Assembly: GCA_034008185.1 (NCBI GenBank)
Contig: CM067081.1
Coordinates: forward strand, 186,207,510 to 186,271,509
DNA length: 64,000 nucleotides
Origin: Gorsachius magnificus
Lineage: Eukaryota > Chordata > Aves > Pelecaniformes > Ardeidae
Direction of reading: 5' to 3'
Numbering within the stretch: the stretch's first letter is position 1; each line of letters starts with the position of its first letter. The notes under the pieces were generated by a model. That model was not told the origin of the DNA and did no database searches. It saw nothing but the letters and a program-made list of their open reading frames with translations. Made by a program: the position numbers and the translations under genes. This document shows positions 1 through 12,700 of this stretch, in pieces.

Positions 1-582
1 CACAAGCTGTTTGCCAGGAACTTGCTGACGCATTCAGTCAGTTTTGCTGCTGCTGCTGCTTTTTAGTGCTGAAGCCCGGAAGGCTCAAACATGCTTTAAG
101 CTGCAAATCCTCCAAATGTGCTCTGTACATCCACAGAGATGTGAGGACTTGACTTTTTATGTCACCTTTACAATTCCTAGACAAAATCAGCGTTGCAGTG
201 GGGCAGCAAAGGAGAGAACTAGCAAACATGACTGCCACGGCAACACAAGGTTAAAAATGACACCCCAGCAATATCCCTCTAAAAGGGGCATGGCGCAGCT
301 TAGCGGGTTAGCATGGACCCGTCTCCATAAGGACACTACCAGAATATCAGACAGAATAATCAGGACTACGGTCACAAATTTTAGTGCTCTCAAGCACATT
401 GGAGGCACAATTTGTTGTTCCACTTCTACAAACCACAGTATTTTTATCACCTCATTTATAATTTAATATTACCTGTCAGGCAAAACTACTCAAATACATG
501 GCATTTAGATTTGAAAAAAACCCACCCTGATATTCCTCGTATTCTCTTACCCATCCTCCCCTAAGGTAATTAAGAATCTTAC
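1..582 (-). other. NRCAM intron (3' edge of window)
   Basis: Intronic sequence following the donor gtaaga at 582-577. No match to the expected next Ig4 exon is seen. The only structure is a short (GCT)5 run at 46-60. Open frames here, including a 140-codon one on the plus strand, show no domain signature. Confidence 0.85.
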
Positions 583-714
583 TTGATATGGGAACGCCAT
601 TTGCTAACCAGCTTATATTAGGCTTTGGGTTGCCATTAGCTCTGCAGATCAATGTCCCATCTTCTCCAGGAGATAAGACCAAGTTTCTGGGTGCTGTTAT
701 CCAGTATGGGGCAG
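583..714 (-). CDS. NRCAM: NRCAM exon, first half of Ig4
   Basis: The 132-base symmetric exon lies between aacaccag and TCAA|gtaaga. It encodes residues 354-397: [20 protein letters not shown], then [20 protein letters not shown] and VPIS. C377 and W389 are the first half of the Ig4 core, and N386-I-S is a sequon. The next exon, with the second Ig4 cysteine, is not in bases 1-582. Confidence 0.97.
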
Positions 715-3700
715 CTGGTGTTACGAAGAGAAACACAGCAATTGTTTTCCAAAGTTATGTACAGAAAACCATAAGTCACAGTCATGGTAACCAGAAGATA
801 GTTCAAACAAGGTATATATAGATATAGACTTACACTTACACAGTTAATTTTTATTTTTATATGTATCTCTGTGTGTGTGATACTCAATGATTAACTGGTA
901 GATTATACTTTGGCTAAACTGAGCTATTGGCTACCCGCTGCATTAAAATTCTGAGATAAGCAACAAGAGGCTTTTTGTTTCATTTAGGGTTGCCAGCTTT
1001 GAATCCAATTCACCTTTCCTAAAGAAAGCAAAATTTATCTGAGTATGGCATCTGCAGACTAGGCTAGAGTAGTCTTTTGACTACTTTCAAAGATATTCAT
1101 GTTCACAGTAGTTAAGCTGTTAGAAATCAATTTAGGTTTGATTACATAAAAATGTTTCATGTCAAGGGTGAAATTCAGAAGCGGCAAAATCCTTGGTCTT
1201 GCTGAATTCAATGGGTGATTGCAGTGAGGCCAGATATTTACCTGAGACAGCTGAAAACACACAGAGATCAAAATGGATAGAACACTGTCCTTACCAAAAG
1301 ATACTAATCTATGTCTCCATCTCTTTGATAATAAATAACCACAAATAGCATATGTTAATCATATCTTGCAATTAAATTTCAGATTTTGGATTGATGGACA
1401 GATGCAAACAGAAAATTAAACTTCTGGTCTTAAAAAGGAGGTTGAATATGATCATAAAACGATGCTGGTCTACAATAAAATAAGTGGCTATTTAGCATGC
1501 AAAGTGAGCACTACAGTTGATTATTTCAATGACTAATTAGCTGTCATTCCAGGTTTTTTTTGTTTCATGGCATTCAAAACATGCTTACAATTGCTATTTG
1601 GACACACATACTCTAAGTGGTTTTAGAACTAGTAAGACATTATCTTGGGTAAAAAATACGAAGAAGATAGAAAAACAGAAATGTCAAGTAAGAGAGAAAA
1701 AGGAAGAAGAATATAAGACCATAACCCAAATAATAAAATAGAGAAGAGAAAGAATCTGGGCTATATGAATGGGGAGGAGAAAAGATGGAGAAAATAAGAA
1801 GGTGATGAAGAAGAGAGATGGGGAGGTAGATACAAAACCAAGGGAAAGAAGCAGTCCAATGACAGCTAATCAAAGGATACAAAATCAATGTATCACTGGT
1901 ACAAGCCAAGAAATTATTTTACTACTGTTACAGTACAGTCTCAATTTAGCCTGTTGCTTTATAAAATTACATATTAAAAAAAGAAAAAGAGATTAGAGAT
2001 AGTAAAGCCCTTCCAGTGGTAGAATTCAGTCAGTTTAATGATCATTTCCTCAGGATTGTTTGGGTTTTTTTTTTTTTCTTTTACTATTATCATTCATCCT
2101 TTCAGCTATATTTTATCTTAGAAAGCTTGCTTCAATCTTGCATTCTGGACACTGACAATATTACATCAAGGATTATTTTAGTATTACCTTTCACAGTTAC
2201 TGAAATGACATGGTGAGCAGAACCTAATATATTTCTTGCTATACATTTGTAGTTCCCAGAGTCAGCTTCAGAAACATCTATAATCTTGAGAGTTTTCTTA
2301 AAGTTTTCAAAAAATGTTCTGTTGGCTGGCAGTTCCCCACCCTCTTTAATCCAGCGGATTACCGGTGTGGGTCTGGAGGAGCAAAAGCACAAATCAGATT
2401 TAGGGACTGGAGAAAAGGAAGACGAGAGTTCAATACATTAATTTTTTGAACATATATTTTACAAATAGTTATTTTAAGAGCCTTTTCCCAGATTTTGGGG
2501 CATGTCCAGCAAATGTGCAAAATATGGCAGTGCTTGTTTATAGGAAATGACAAGCCTCACTAACACTGTCAATGGCCATCTGTTCATAGGCTTAATAATT
2601 ATAGAATACATTTGTCTGCTGATTTATCTAAAACCCCTGATGGTTAAGAAATGAATACAAGTGTATTTCAAATCTTGCACTTATAATATGAAATTGATGC
2701 TCACGGTGCTTTAAAAGGTAGTTTCTATATAATGACAAGTTTATAGTTGTCCTTCATTTGAGCCATAGCCTAATGCTTCATGAACATCATAAATTTTACA
2801 GCAGAGCTGTAAGAAGTCAGAAATATCTCCTATGAGAAATCAAGAAAAAAACATCAGTGCCGAGTCAAGTTTAGCTACTTGTCACTGCACTGTGCCTAAA
2901 TCTTGGCTATGCCCCAGGTTGCCCACTGAAGATGAAAGTTGTCCAAAGACATGGAGATACACTTTTAATATTACAAGGAATTACAAGGTGTTGCTTGCTG
3001 AGTAGAATGTCCTGTCTCAAATAGTAATGACTTCAAGGCAAATATTCCCTTAGTAGTCCAGTAGCACATGTTTTGTAAGAGACACCTAGCTAAATTGACT
3101 TTTAATTATCATATCAGTAATTAGGAACAGTTATTTTTAACAAAATCTGAATCTGGCCCTTTGTGGACAACTATGTAAGCTTCCCTCATTGAATTATTTT
3201 TTTTAAAAAAAATACATAATGGCTAAAGGTGCAAAGCCATATAACGCATAATATTCTATTTTTTCCCCTGTTTTTATCCAGCCAATTTACTGGAGTTTGG
3301 ATCACTGAATACTTCTATTGCAATGTTGTCAAAAAGCATGTAACTATATTGCAGACAAAGATTACCCAAGCTGATGCTACTCCCACTCATAGGTGTAGTT
3401 TTGCTAGCAGTGCTGATGCAAAGACACCTGAGCAGACCACAGCTGAGACAGAAACACTGCACTGATGCTTGTATCAAGCTGTGTCAAGCTGTGCACAAGC
3501 GTGCCCTGTGGAGATTATGCAAGTAAACACATGTGCATGATGCTGTGCTGCATCATTTACAGTTATTGGCTTTTCTCATGGCCACCTCTGTGCACTCGGC
3601 ATTATATGCTTTTGTGCACTGTAAACATGTTTACAGTTCCTGAAATAGGTACTAAAGATTTTCCACTTCTGCACTAACCAATTTATTCTCAGATTTCTTC

Positions 3701-6700
3701 CCGAGAATGAAATTGATTTAACATCAAACTAGTTCATGTAGTTAAATTGCTCTTTAGTAATTTTCTACTTGCACAATAACCAGCAGAAGCAAACCTGCAT
3801 TACATTGAAGAAACAAGTACCAATTAAACTCAATTACAACGAGAAATTGGATGTAAGGAGCTGAAGGTATGTTCTAACAACTCCCACCTAGCTACTAAGT
3901 AATTATTAGCATATGTGAGCAGCTTTTTCAGATTAGACCAGCAGATTCTTAGCTATTTTTATATAATTTGAAAGCGTGATTATAAATTTAGTTAAAAAAC
4001 AGAGGCTTGATGCCTCAGTGCAATTCTGCAGATGTGTGTCCAGGGTTACCCTATGGCATTTCTTGCTTGTGTCCTTTAAAAAAAACAATGGTGCAATCTG
4101 AATCCTGTGCATAGGGTTTGTGGATATGAGAAGGCAGAGGCCATAATATTTACGTACATAGTTAGTTTTAAAATCTGCTGATGCCCAAGTAAATGATGGA
4201 CTTTCTTAAAACAGCTCTTTCCATTTTACTTTTCTGTTTCTTTGAAATGCCTAAGCTTATGCAGTGGTTAACATTTTAAGCATCTCTTGAGAAGTTTCCC
4301 TCTGTTTCCGTATTTTTATTTAGAAAAACACTGTCTAAAAAGTAACTCACAATCCTGCTGCAATGCACTCCAGCAAAAGCACATTTCCTCTGAGTTCCAC
4401 TTTGGTACTTGTGCTACCTGTTGGTGTTAGAAGAATCGGTTGCCTCTCTGTAACTGGCTTGGCTGGAACAAGAAAAAGATAAATAAAATAAAAATCAATG
4501 TATAAATTTTATTTTAATATGTATTTATTTATTTTAATATTGATCAAATGCATACACCCATTCTCACATTGTGGACAGTGATTTTGCCGCACATTGGCCA
4601 TTTAATTAAAAATCGTTGTGTTACAAAACTACACTGTTCAACACATTAGGTTTTTGACAGACATAACATAATCACATCTCAACCTGTTAAATGCTATAAT
4701 TTTGAACACATACATGAAAAATGTTATTGTTAAAGATGGGAGCAATTGATACATAGTTTTTACATAGGCAACTATGCAGCCTGATGGATGGATGCAGCCC
4801 CTATTCACTTCAGCAGAACTAATACAGGGAGTAAGAGGTCACTGATGTGAATCATAGTGCAAGACCAAAAGTTACCAAAAATTTCTGGGCTTCTAACAAA
4901 ACACAAATAAAGCAAAGTTATTGCGTTCAGAAATATAAACCAAGCGGATAAAAGGTACATTCCACTTTGCAATATACTTTGTTCAATATTTTCTAGACAA
5001 CGCGAGGCGTCTTTTCACAAGCTAAGCCTTGTATTCTCCTCCTACTATATATTTAATTCAAGCTGTTCCCCAGCCTGGTAATAAAGAACCATTGATTAAC
5101 CCGTGAGAAATAACCACAGTAAACAGACAGCTATAAATATAAGACCCATTTCTGACATACATTGTTGGCTTTGAAGTATTAAGGTATTTCATGTGCCTTC
5201 ATGGAAGTCAGAATAAGAGTGATTTCTGTAAATACTCTAATGTTCTTTTATAGCAATTTTAAAATATACGATTAAATTGCTCTGAAGTGCAGTAGCAGTC
5301 TGAATCATTACAGTAAATTATTGCATTTTTTAAAATGTGAGCAGAAACATAGTAAACTTGTTTATTAAGGTACAGGATTTACTGAGAGATTAACATAAAG
5401 AGAACACAATTTTAATACAGTATGTGCTATGAATTCCTTAAAAACTAGTACACAAACAACTAAGTTGGGAGAAAAGGGTGGTCTAGAGTGAAGAATTCAG
5501 TTGATAGTCGCAGGCTTTAACTAATCTACCCAGTTTTGGCACTGCTAAGGACCACCAACTCCTTTTGCAAGACTACAAAAATTCAGAAGAATTACCTCTG
5601 GTATTTCTGAGTTGTGAGTCAACTGAATGGTGTTTTCCTCACTAATTGCAGCTAATTTATCATTCTGTGTTCAGACATATATTTCTTCTTTGTTCCTGAA
5701 TGACATCTTATTTTTATGCAGAGAATTAAAATATTCTGTGCCCCTGTTTTATTTTAGATTCCCGTAAGTTATCGTTTAATATGTACAGAGCCTCATTTGA
5801 CAAGGAAAAAGACAAAAATAGAAGAAATATCACGTATTTTCTATCTATCTCACATAATGTCCAGTGGAGAGTCTAGAACCTAAAGTGTTACGGTATCAAT
5901 GTTGCTCCAAAGTCAGCCTTGCTAAATACACACATACCTGTTTGGGAGGATTTAATTCACACTATACAAAATATTATTCAACAAAGATTAAAGTTAAGAT
6001 CAGCTTAAACACCAGACAAAAACCCCTCATCCTTCCCTTACAAAGTTACTTATACAGATAGTATTAAAATGTTTAGATTTTATACTTATGAAATGTTAAA
6101 AATGAATGATTTATTTAATAAACTACTAAATGTGAAGTGCATCTGTTAAATGCTTAATTGTTGTTATTTATATAAGCAGCATGTGATACTGAATAGTCCT
6201 AGTGATAATGAACGTATCAATCTACTAGTTAAATAGGAGGACAAATATAAAAAAGCAACACAGTATGGAAGCAATCAAACAGACAATTTTTAAAATCTGC
6301 CCCAGTGTGAAAGGACTCATTTATTATAAGAGTTGTATTTTTTATGAACCATATGTTACAATAACATTGAACCATTAAATATTTGAAAGGATCACACTGT
6401 GCAGTCCCTTTCTAAAGCATGAATTATCACCAGCACTAATAGATACCTTTATTAGAAACTGAAAAGGGTGCAAAAGGTTAAGCAGCCATGGAGGTGAAGT
6501 TAGTTAACTAAATGCTACCGTGAAACAGGGAGTATCAGTGGGGACCAGTGTAACTCACCACCATAAATATCAGTGTCACTCAAATTAGCAGCTATAGTGT
6601 CATTCAATGAATCCACTGAAATAAACAGAATATCATGAAGAATGCATACAAAAGGGATAAATCAAAGTACTGGGAATCAAAAGGTGATGATATGGCCTCA

Positions 6701-9700
6701 GTGAGTTAATCAAATGATTGATTAATTTGTTTCAATAGTTACAATAACCATAATAACTTGATATTCTTGGATGTGAAAACTACTTGAAAAATAATTTTTT
6801 ACACTGTATGTTTTCAATATTTTAAATCTTACAAAACATTTTTTCAAAAGACAAAGCCTGATAAAGGGAAAAAATGACAGCTTTTAAAATGAATTATATG
6901 TCAGGAACACTGGAAATTACATTTTAAGTTTATACAGTAACGTAATTTCTTATTCAGAATTAAAATGACAAAATTCCCAAGCATAACACTACTTAACTTT
7001 TGCAAATAACTTGAGAATTCTGGATAAATACTAAGTAAGTATGTAATTAGGTAATGCAATACCTACTTGAAAACACTTTTACAGAAATGGGTTGTTTCTG
7101 CTGTATAGTTTGCGTATGATTAAATCTTGCATAGCAGATATAGTCCTCCCGGGTATCTTCTGGTTGTACATTAGAAAAATAAAGGTCTCCATTTAAACCT
7201 TGGGAGACTCTTTCACTTTGAGGCAGCCTTTGGAAAGCTAAGGGAAAACAAGAACACATTTATCTCAATTATAATACACACTCCATTATTATGATCTGCA
7301 GACTCCACATCCGTTCGATTACACTATTTGTGGGTTTGTAAATATATAGACCTTATTAAGTTTCCTCTTGAGCTCCCTTGTCTTCCCATTCTTCCCCAGC
7401 GTGTTAATCTACAACTAACATTAAAATCTCCAGCTGCTTTTGGCTTCATGCTTTTAGGCTACGTGTCTGCTTTTTCTTCGTTTCTACAGAAATGGAAATT
7501 CTTTGAATTTTGACTTACAGGGAAACTCCACCATCTGTGGTCTTGGAAAGCAATGATCAGCTATGTAGAAAAACTGCAAAAATTCTGCATAAAAACCAAA
7601 CTCACCGTTATCCATCCAAAATATTATAGGTGGTGGTAAGCCAACAGGAGGTCTGCAGTGTAGTACTAGTGAATCACCTTCTCGAACATGATTTGGTTCT
7701 AGTTTTTCTTTTGTCCACAAAGGTGATCCTATATAAAATAATTTTAACACACATACAAACTATGGATTGACAGAAATTCCAGAATTTAAGGAAGAAATGC
7801 ACATAATATTCCAGAAAAACAGAACTACATGCATCAGAATGTTAAGTCCTTTTATGTTTACTTCTGTTCTTTTTTATGTTTTCTTAGGAGAAAAGTAGGC
7901 TTTCTTTAAAATATTGTTTAAAGCAATGATTTGCTGAAAGTATCATCAACTGATTAAAAATATTTTGGCTACTCACTAAAGGTTCTATAACACTATCTTG
8001 GAAAGTTTTAACTACAATAATGCAAAAAAAAAAAACAGAAGTGATGCACTAAGTTAGAAAAAAAGGTAGACCTTCCTGAAAGAGTATTATACACACACAG
8101 TTTTATTAAAACATGTGAGACAGCATATTTTAAGCTGAGAAGCTTGAAAAACTGATCTGAGATAAAAATCACACTAAAAACTGTAGACAGAGTCTACCAT
8201 TAATCAAAATTTTTTAGCTTTATTTTCTTTTTGGTCCCAATCTGTTCTGTATTAAAGCTATTATAATAACTATGGAATACATGCATCAGAAAGAATAAAA
8301 ATCATCCTCATTAAGGATGTACATTAAGGACTTAAAAATTTTATTCTAACCCAATTTTAAACATGATAGATCATCCAGACATACCCAAAAATAAAACCAG
8401 GAAAGCATTCTGGTTATTAAATTTTCCAAGGAATACTGGAGAGAACATGCAATACATTGTTAAATCTGAATATCAGAAACTATACAATACATTCTAACAT
8501 GATCACTTTGATGATTAAATTTTTAAGACAGCAAAAAACCCATGAAACATTCGTAAGAAAACAAATCAAAGTATTTCACATTTTATGAACATTAAGACCT
8601 TCACTTACTAGAAGGCCTTATAACAATATTGTTGGAAATGGCTGCTCCTCGTTCATTCCTTGCTGTACACTGGTATACTCCTTCATATGCTTCTGCCTTC
8701 CCACCATTCATAATATTTACAACAAGGGTCCCTGAATTTGGTTTCATTGTTACTTGTGCATCTTTATCTATATCAAAATGAGTTCCATTGCGTGTCCAGG
8801 AGAAGCTAAAATAATAAAAACAAAAAGAAAAGTTTCTTCTTCAGTTGCCTTTTGTAGATTGTATGGAGAGAGAGAAGAAAAAAGTAATTTTCAATAATAC
8901 ATGGTATTTTTTCTTTAGCAGATAAGTAAGGCTTGTTCCCAAACTAAATTAACTAATAAAGTAATAGAGTACTTTTTAATGTAAGAAATCTGGCAATACT
9001 TTAAGATAAAAGCTTGGCTGAACTTGTTAACAGGAGCTATTTCAAAGTCAATATTTAAAAAAAATACATTAAAAGATTCTGAAGTTAATCATGTATGGAA
9101 TAGAACTGTTTTCTTTCTACTAAAGATGATACAGTAACATCTGCAAGAACTGATACTGCTAAAGCTGTATTAGCATTTCCATTATAAAACCTATTGTTGA
9201 AAGGGTTTATAAACCTGCCTTTAAAAACTTGCTCTGGGCTGAAATGTGTCATCTCAGGTCCCAGCAGGAGACCACTTCTTTTAATTGGTTTGGCCATTTA
9301 AAGTTATGTAAGTGAATTAAAGACTGTGTGGTGAGTTTCATTTCTTTTCACTACTCTAACGCAAACAGCCATAATGCTTTAAATGAAATTTTGCAGTCTT
9401 ATAGCCCATAATCAATCTAGTAAATTTACAGTGGTGTTACTCAAAGCAAGAAATGTTTTGAAAAGGAGTCACTAAAAATGAAGACTATTAGAACTCATTA
9501 AAAAAAAAGTAAAAAAGCAGAGATTCACAGTCTGTGACTTATACTATAGTAAACACCAATTTCTTACTTATGCTTTGTTAATGGCCAAAAGTATAGTTAC
9601 AGAGAGCTAGACCAACGCCTGTGAAGTGCTGAGCACTCACAGGTTCAAATGTTGTGAACAACAGTTTTCTTACTGGTTACATTTCAGCTTCATAACCTTA

Positions 9701-12700
9701 AACACAAACACTATATATACTTACTGTTTAGAACACTTCCTAGAAGTATAAATGTATACAGTACTAGAAAAGCTCAATTTTTAAGTGACTCAAATTGTGC
9801 ACTGACCTTCTGCAGTAGGAGGGCAAGACTGGACACGCTATGCGCACTTTGTGGTGGGGGAGAGGAAAAGAACTGGACCTGACTGGCAGAACTGCACCAC
9901 ACTGCCATGTTTTTGGGTGGACTAGCATGCATAGTGAACCAATGGATGAACCTGTTTCTTACAACCTTGTGGGTGAAGCTGCAGACCATGGGGTTCCTAT
10001 AATCCTCTGCTACCAATACCACTGAAGGATACAGGGACCTGTAATGCAGCTTCAAATGAGAGGTGACAAATGTGGTACTAACCCTTGAATTTGAGATATA
10101 CGAAAGTCAGAATCTTTACTGCTCAAGCTATAGGTAGCAGCACATCCATAAACCTTTCCGCCAGCTGTTCTCACCAATAAGAAGTTATACCCTGTTTCAA
10201 CAAACAATTCACACTCCGGGCTTCATCTTCAACTTCTGAGCTTTGAAGCAGCTCGATTTCCAATATGCATTTGCAGGTCATCAAGACTGATGGACCAGAC
10301 TAATTATTGAAATAAATTGTTTGGATGTCATATCTTTAAAAATAAGCAAAACCAAGCACAAGCTTATAAAACTCATTAGAAAAATCCTGCACTTAAATCC
10401 TGTCACTTCCTCTGTAGCAGGGGAACAAAGCGAGACACTGGTTTGACGGGAAAGGTGAGGCTGTAGAGCAGAGAGCCCTGGCACGTGACTCAGGTATGTC
10501 AGTCTCACTGACAGTGCTCTTAGTCCCTCAGCTAAATCCAAACCAAAAAAGGCCTTCAGAAGAAACATCTGCAGAAGCAGTACAGTTGTCCCAAAGCGCA
10601 CAATAATCATCTGATCCTCCAGGTCAACACCCAGACTCTTGAGAATGGCATTGTGCCTGCTAAATTAAAATGCTGGTAGGCACAGCAGCTTTATGGCACT
10701 CCTACCATTAACAGAACACTAGAAAGGGTGACGGTATCACAGATAATCTCCATCTTCTCCATTCTGCTGCCCAGCATGATAATGACCATGATCCCAAGGC
10801 AGCCAGAAGGAATAATGTAGAAAAAAACCCTGGTTATTCAGAAGTAGTACATTTAATGAGCTCTCTGTGTGTCTGAATGAGCAATTATAGACTGACCTTG
10901 CAAGTTGCAGCATAACACTACTGAGAACAGAGATGCACATTTCTCTTTATAGTCTCTGAAATCAGAAGCAGTTACTAGCAATGCCAGGACGCATCACAGC
11001 TACTGCTATTTCTAGTGCAGGTACTCAGTATCTTCGAATGAGTAGTTTTCAAATGTTTCAAGATACTGAAACAGGGCCTTAAAATGGAAGAGAATCAGGA
11101 ATCTGATCTCTATACAGGGTGACTGTTTCTGCCAAAACCCAAACTTAAGGCTATTAAATACACTTGGTAAATCAAGGCTACTGATTATTAAAACTGATAC
11201 GTATTACATAACTTCCGACAAAATCACAATGTATTTCAAGATGAGCCTTGTAAACCAGAATGATTTACAAAACATGAAATTTGAATTTATTAGTGTTACT
11301 CTGAATTCATTCAACATCCCTTCTTCTTAGATACTATTAAATCTGGAATGTGATCCAGTTCACAGTATAGCATGCCTCTTAGTGCTTTCCGTGGGCATTC
11401 ACCTACCTGCTTTTGTAATAATCGAGTATTATTTTATTGGTAAAGCTTTGAGGAGAAAAAAAATACTACAGTTGCTTGATGACTACAGAGAAGTTTAAAT
11501 GTCAAGTATGAGAAGAGTCAAATTTATGCCACTATCTGGTAGCCCTTTAAAGTACAAAGGTAGGAGTGCATGCATGTTTTTGCATGTGCAAGCACATACA
11601 TATATGCATGCACTTGTTAGTTTACAGAAGTCACATTATTTTCTCCTAGTTTTCCTATGCTGTTAGGCCAACAAAAGCAAACCAAAATGCTACTAACCTA
11701 GGAGGCGGCTTTCCTTTTGCTTCACACTGTATTACAATATTTTCTCGAGGGTCAACAATGTAATCTTTTGGAGATTGCTGAGTTATCGTAGGAGGTTGCG
11801 ACACTTCATTATGGAATATAAGAAACAGAGAGAAATTTAACAATATTTTCAAAGTATCAGCAAGACAGTTTTGTAAGCAGAGAAAGCAGAACTGCAATTA
11901 GCAACCAAATCAACTGAAGAGCGGGATTAAAGTATCTTTTGTATTAGGAGGCCGAAGCCCTCTACTCTTGTAAGTCAGCATAGCTGTACTAACTGCTAGC
12001 TGAGCCATGCTGATTTACAGTTAATGAAGGTCTTGGCCAAAAAGTTTAATGAATATCATTTCTATACGTCAGACTTTCACAAAACCAAAGGACACTTGAA
12101 TTCTAAGTCCAACATACCCTGAAGGAAGAGTTGTGAGACGTATACCCCCACAAAATAGTTTTTACCACAAAGAAGGAAAAAAAAAATACATTGCTTTGTA
12201 TTTCTACACATTTCACGTATTTCCAAATTCTCTATGGGTGTAAACTTTTTGCATCTTTATTGTGCTCAAAATATTGAATTAATCTACAAAGCATGCTTTT
12301 AGGAGCTACTTTTCAGGAGTAAAAGATGTGTTGTAAGTAAAAGAGACTGTAAAAAATGACAAAAATAGTAACTAGTTTCCAAACAGAGCAAATGTAGAAA
12401 AAGTCCTGTACTGATTCTCCTTAAAAAAACCAACAAAAATATAGCCAACCTTGTGAATCGCCCCAGGAGAAACAAACATTTATGATTTATCAAGTACTCT
12501 AGAATGAGCAGCACAAAAGAGAATTTATTCACTTGACAAACTAGTTGGTGCCTACCTATTCAAAATAATTTGTTATCATCTATGCCAATTTTTGCATTTA
12601 AAAAATCCCGTTTATGGTATTCAGATAGTAAGAAAGGTGTCTTCCTTAACATTATTCTTCTGTCTGTAGTTTAGTGTTATCTAAAGGAACCCGTTTAATA

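Noticed and set aside
44..466. 140-codon plus-strand open frame at the left edge
   Set aside because: No domain, no signal, antisense to an NRCAM intron; a frame of this length is expected about once by chance in DNA of this size and composition.
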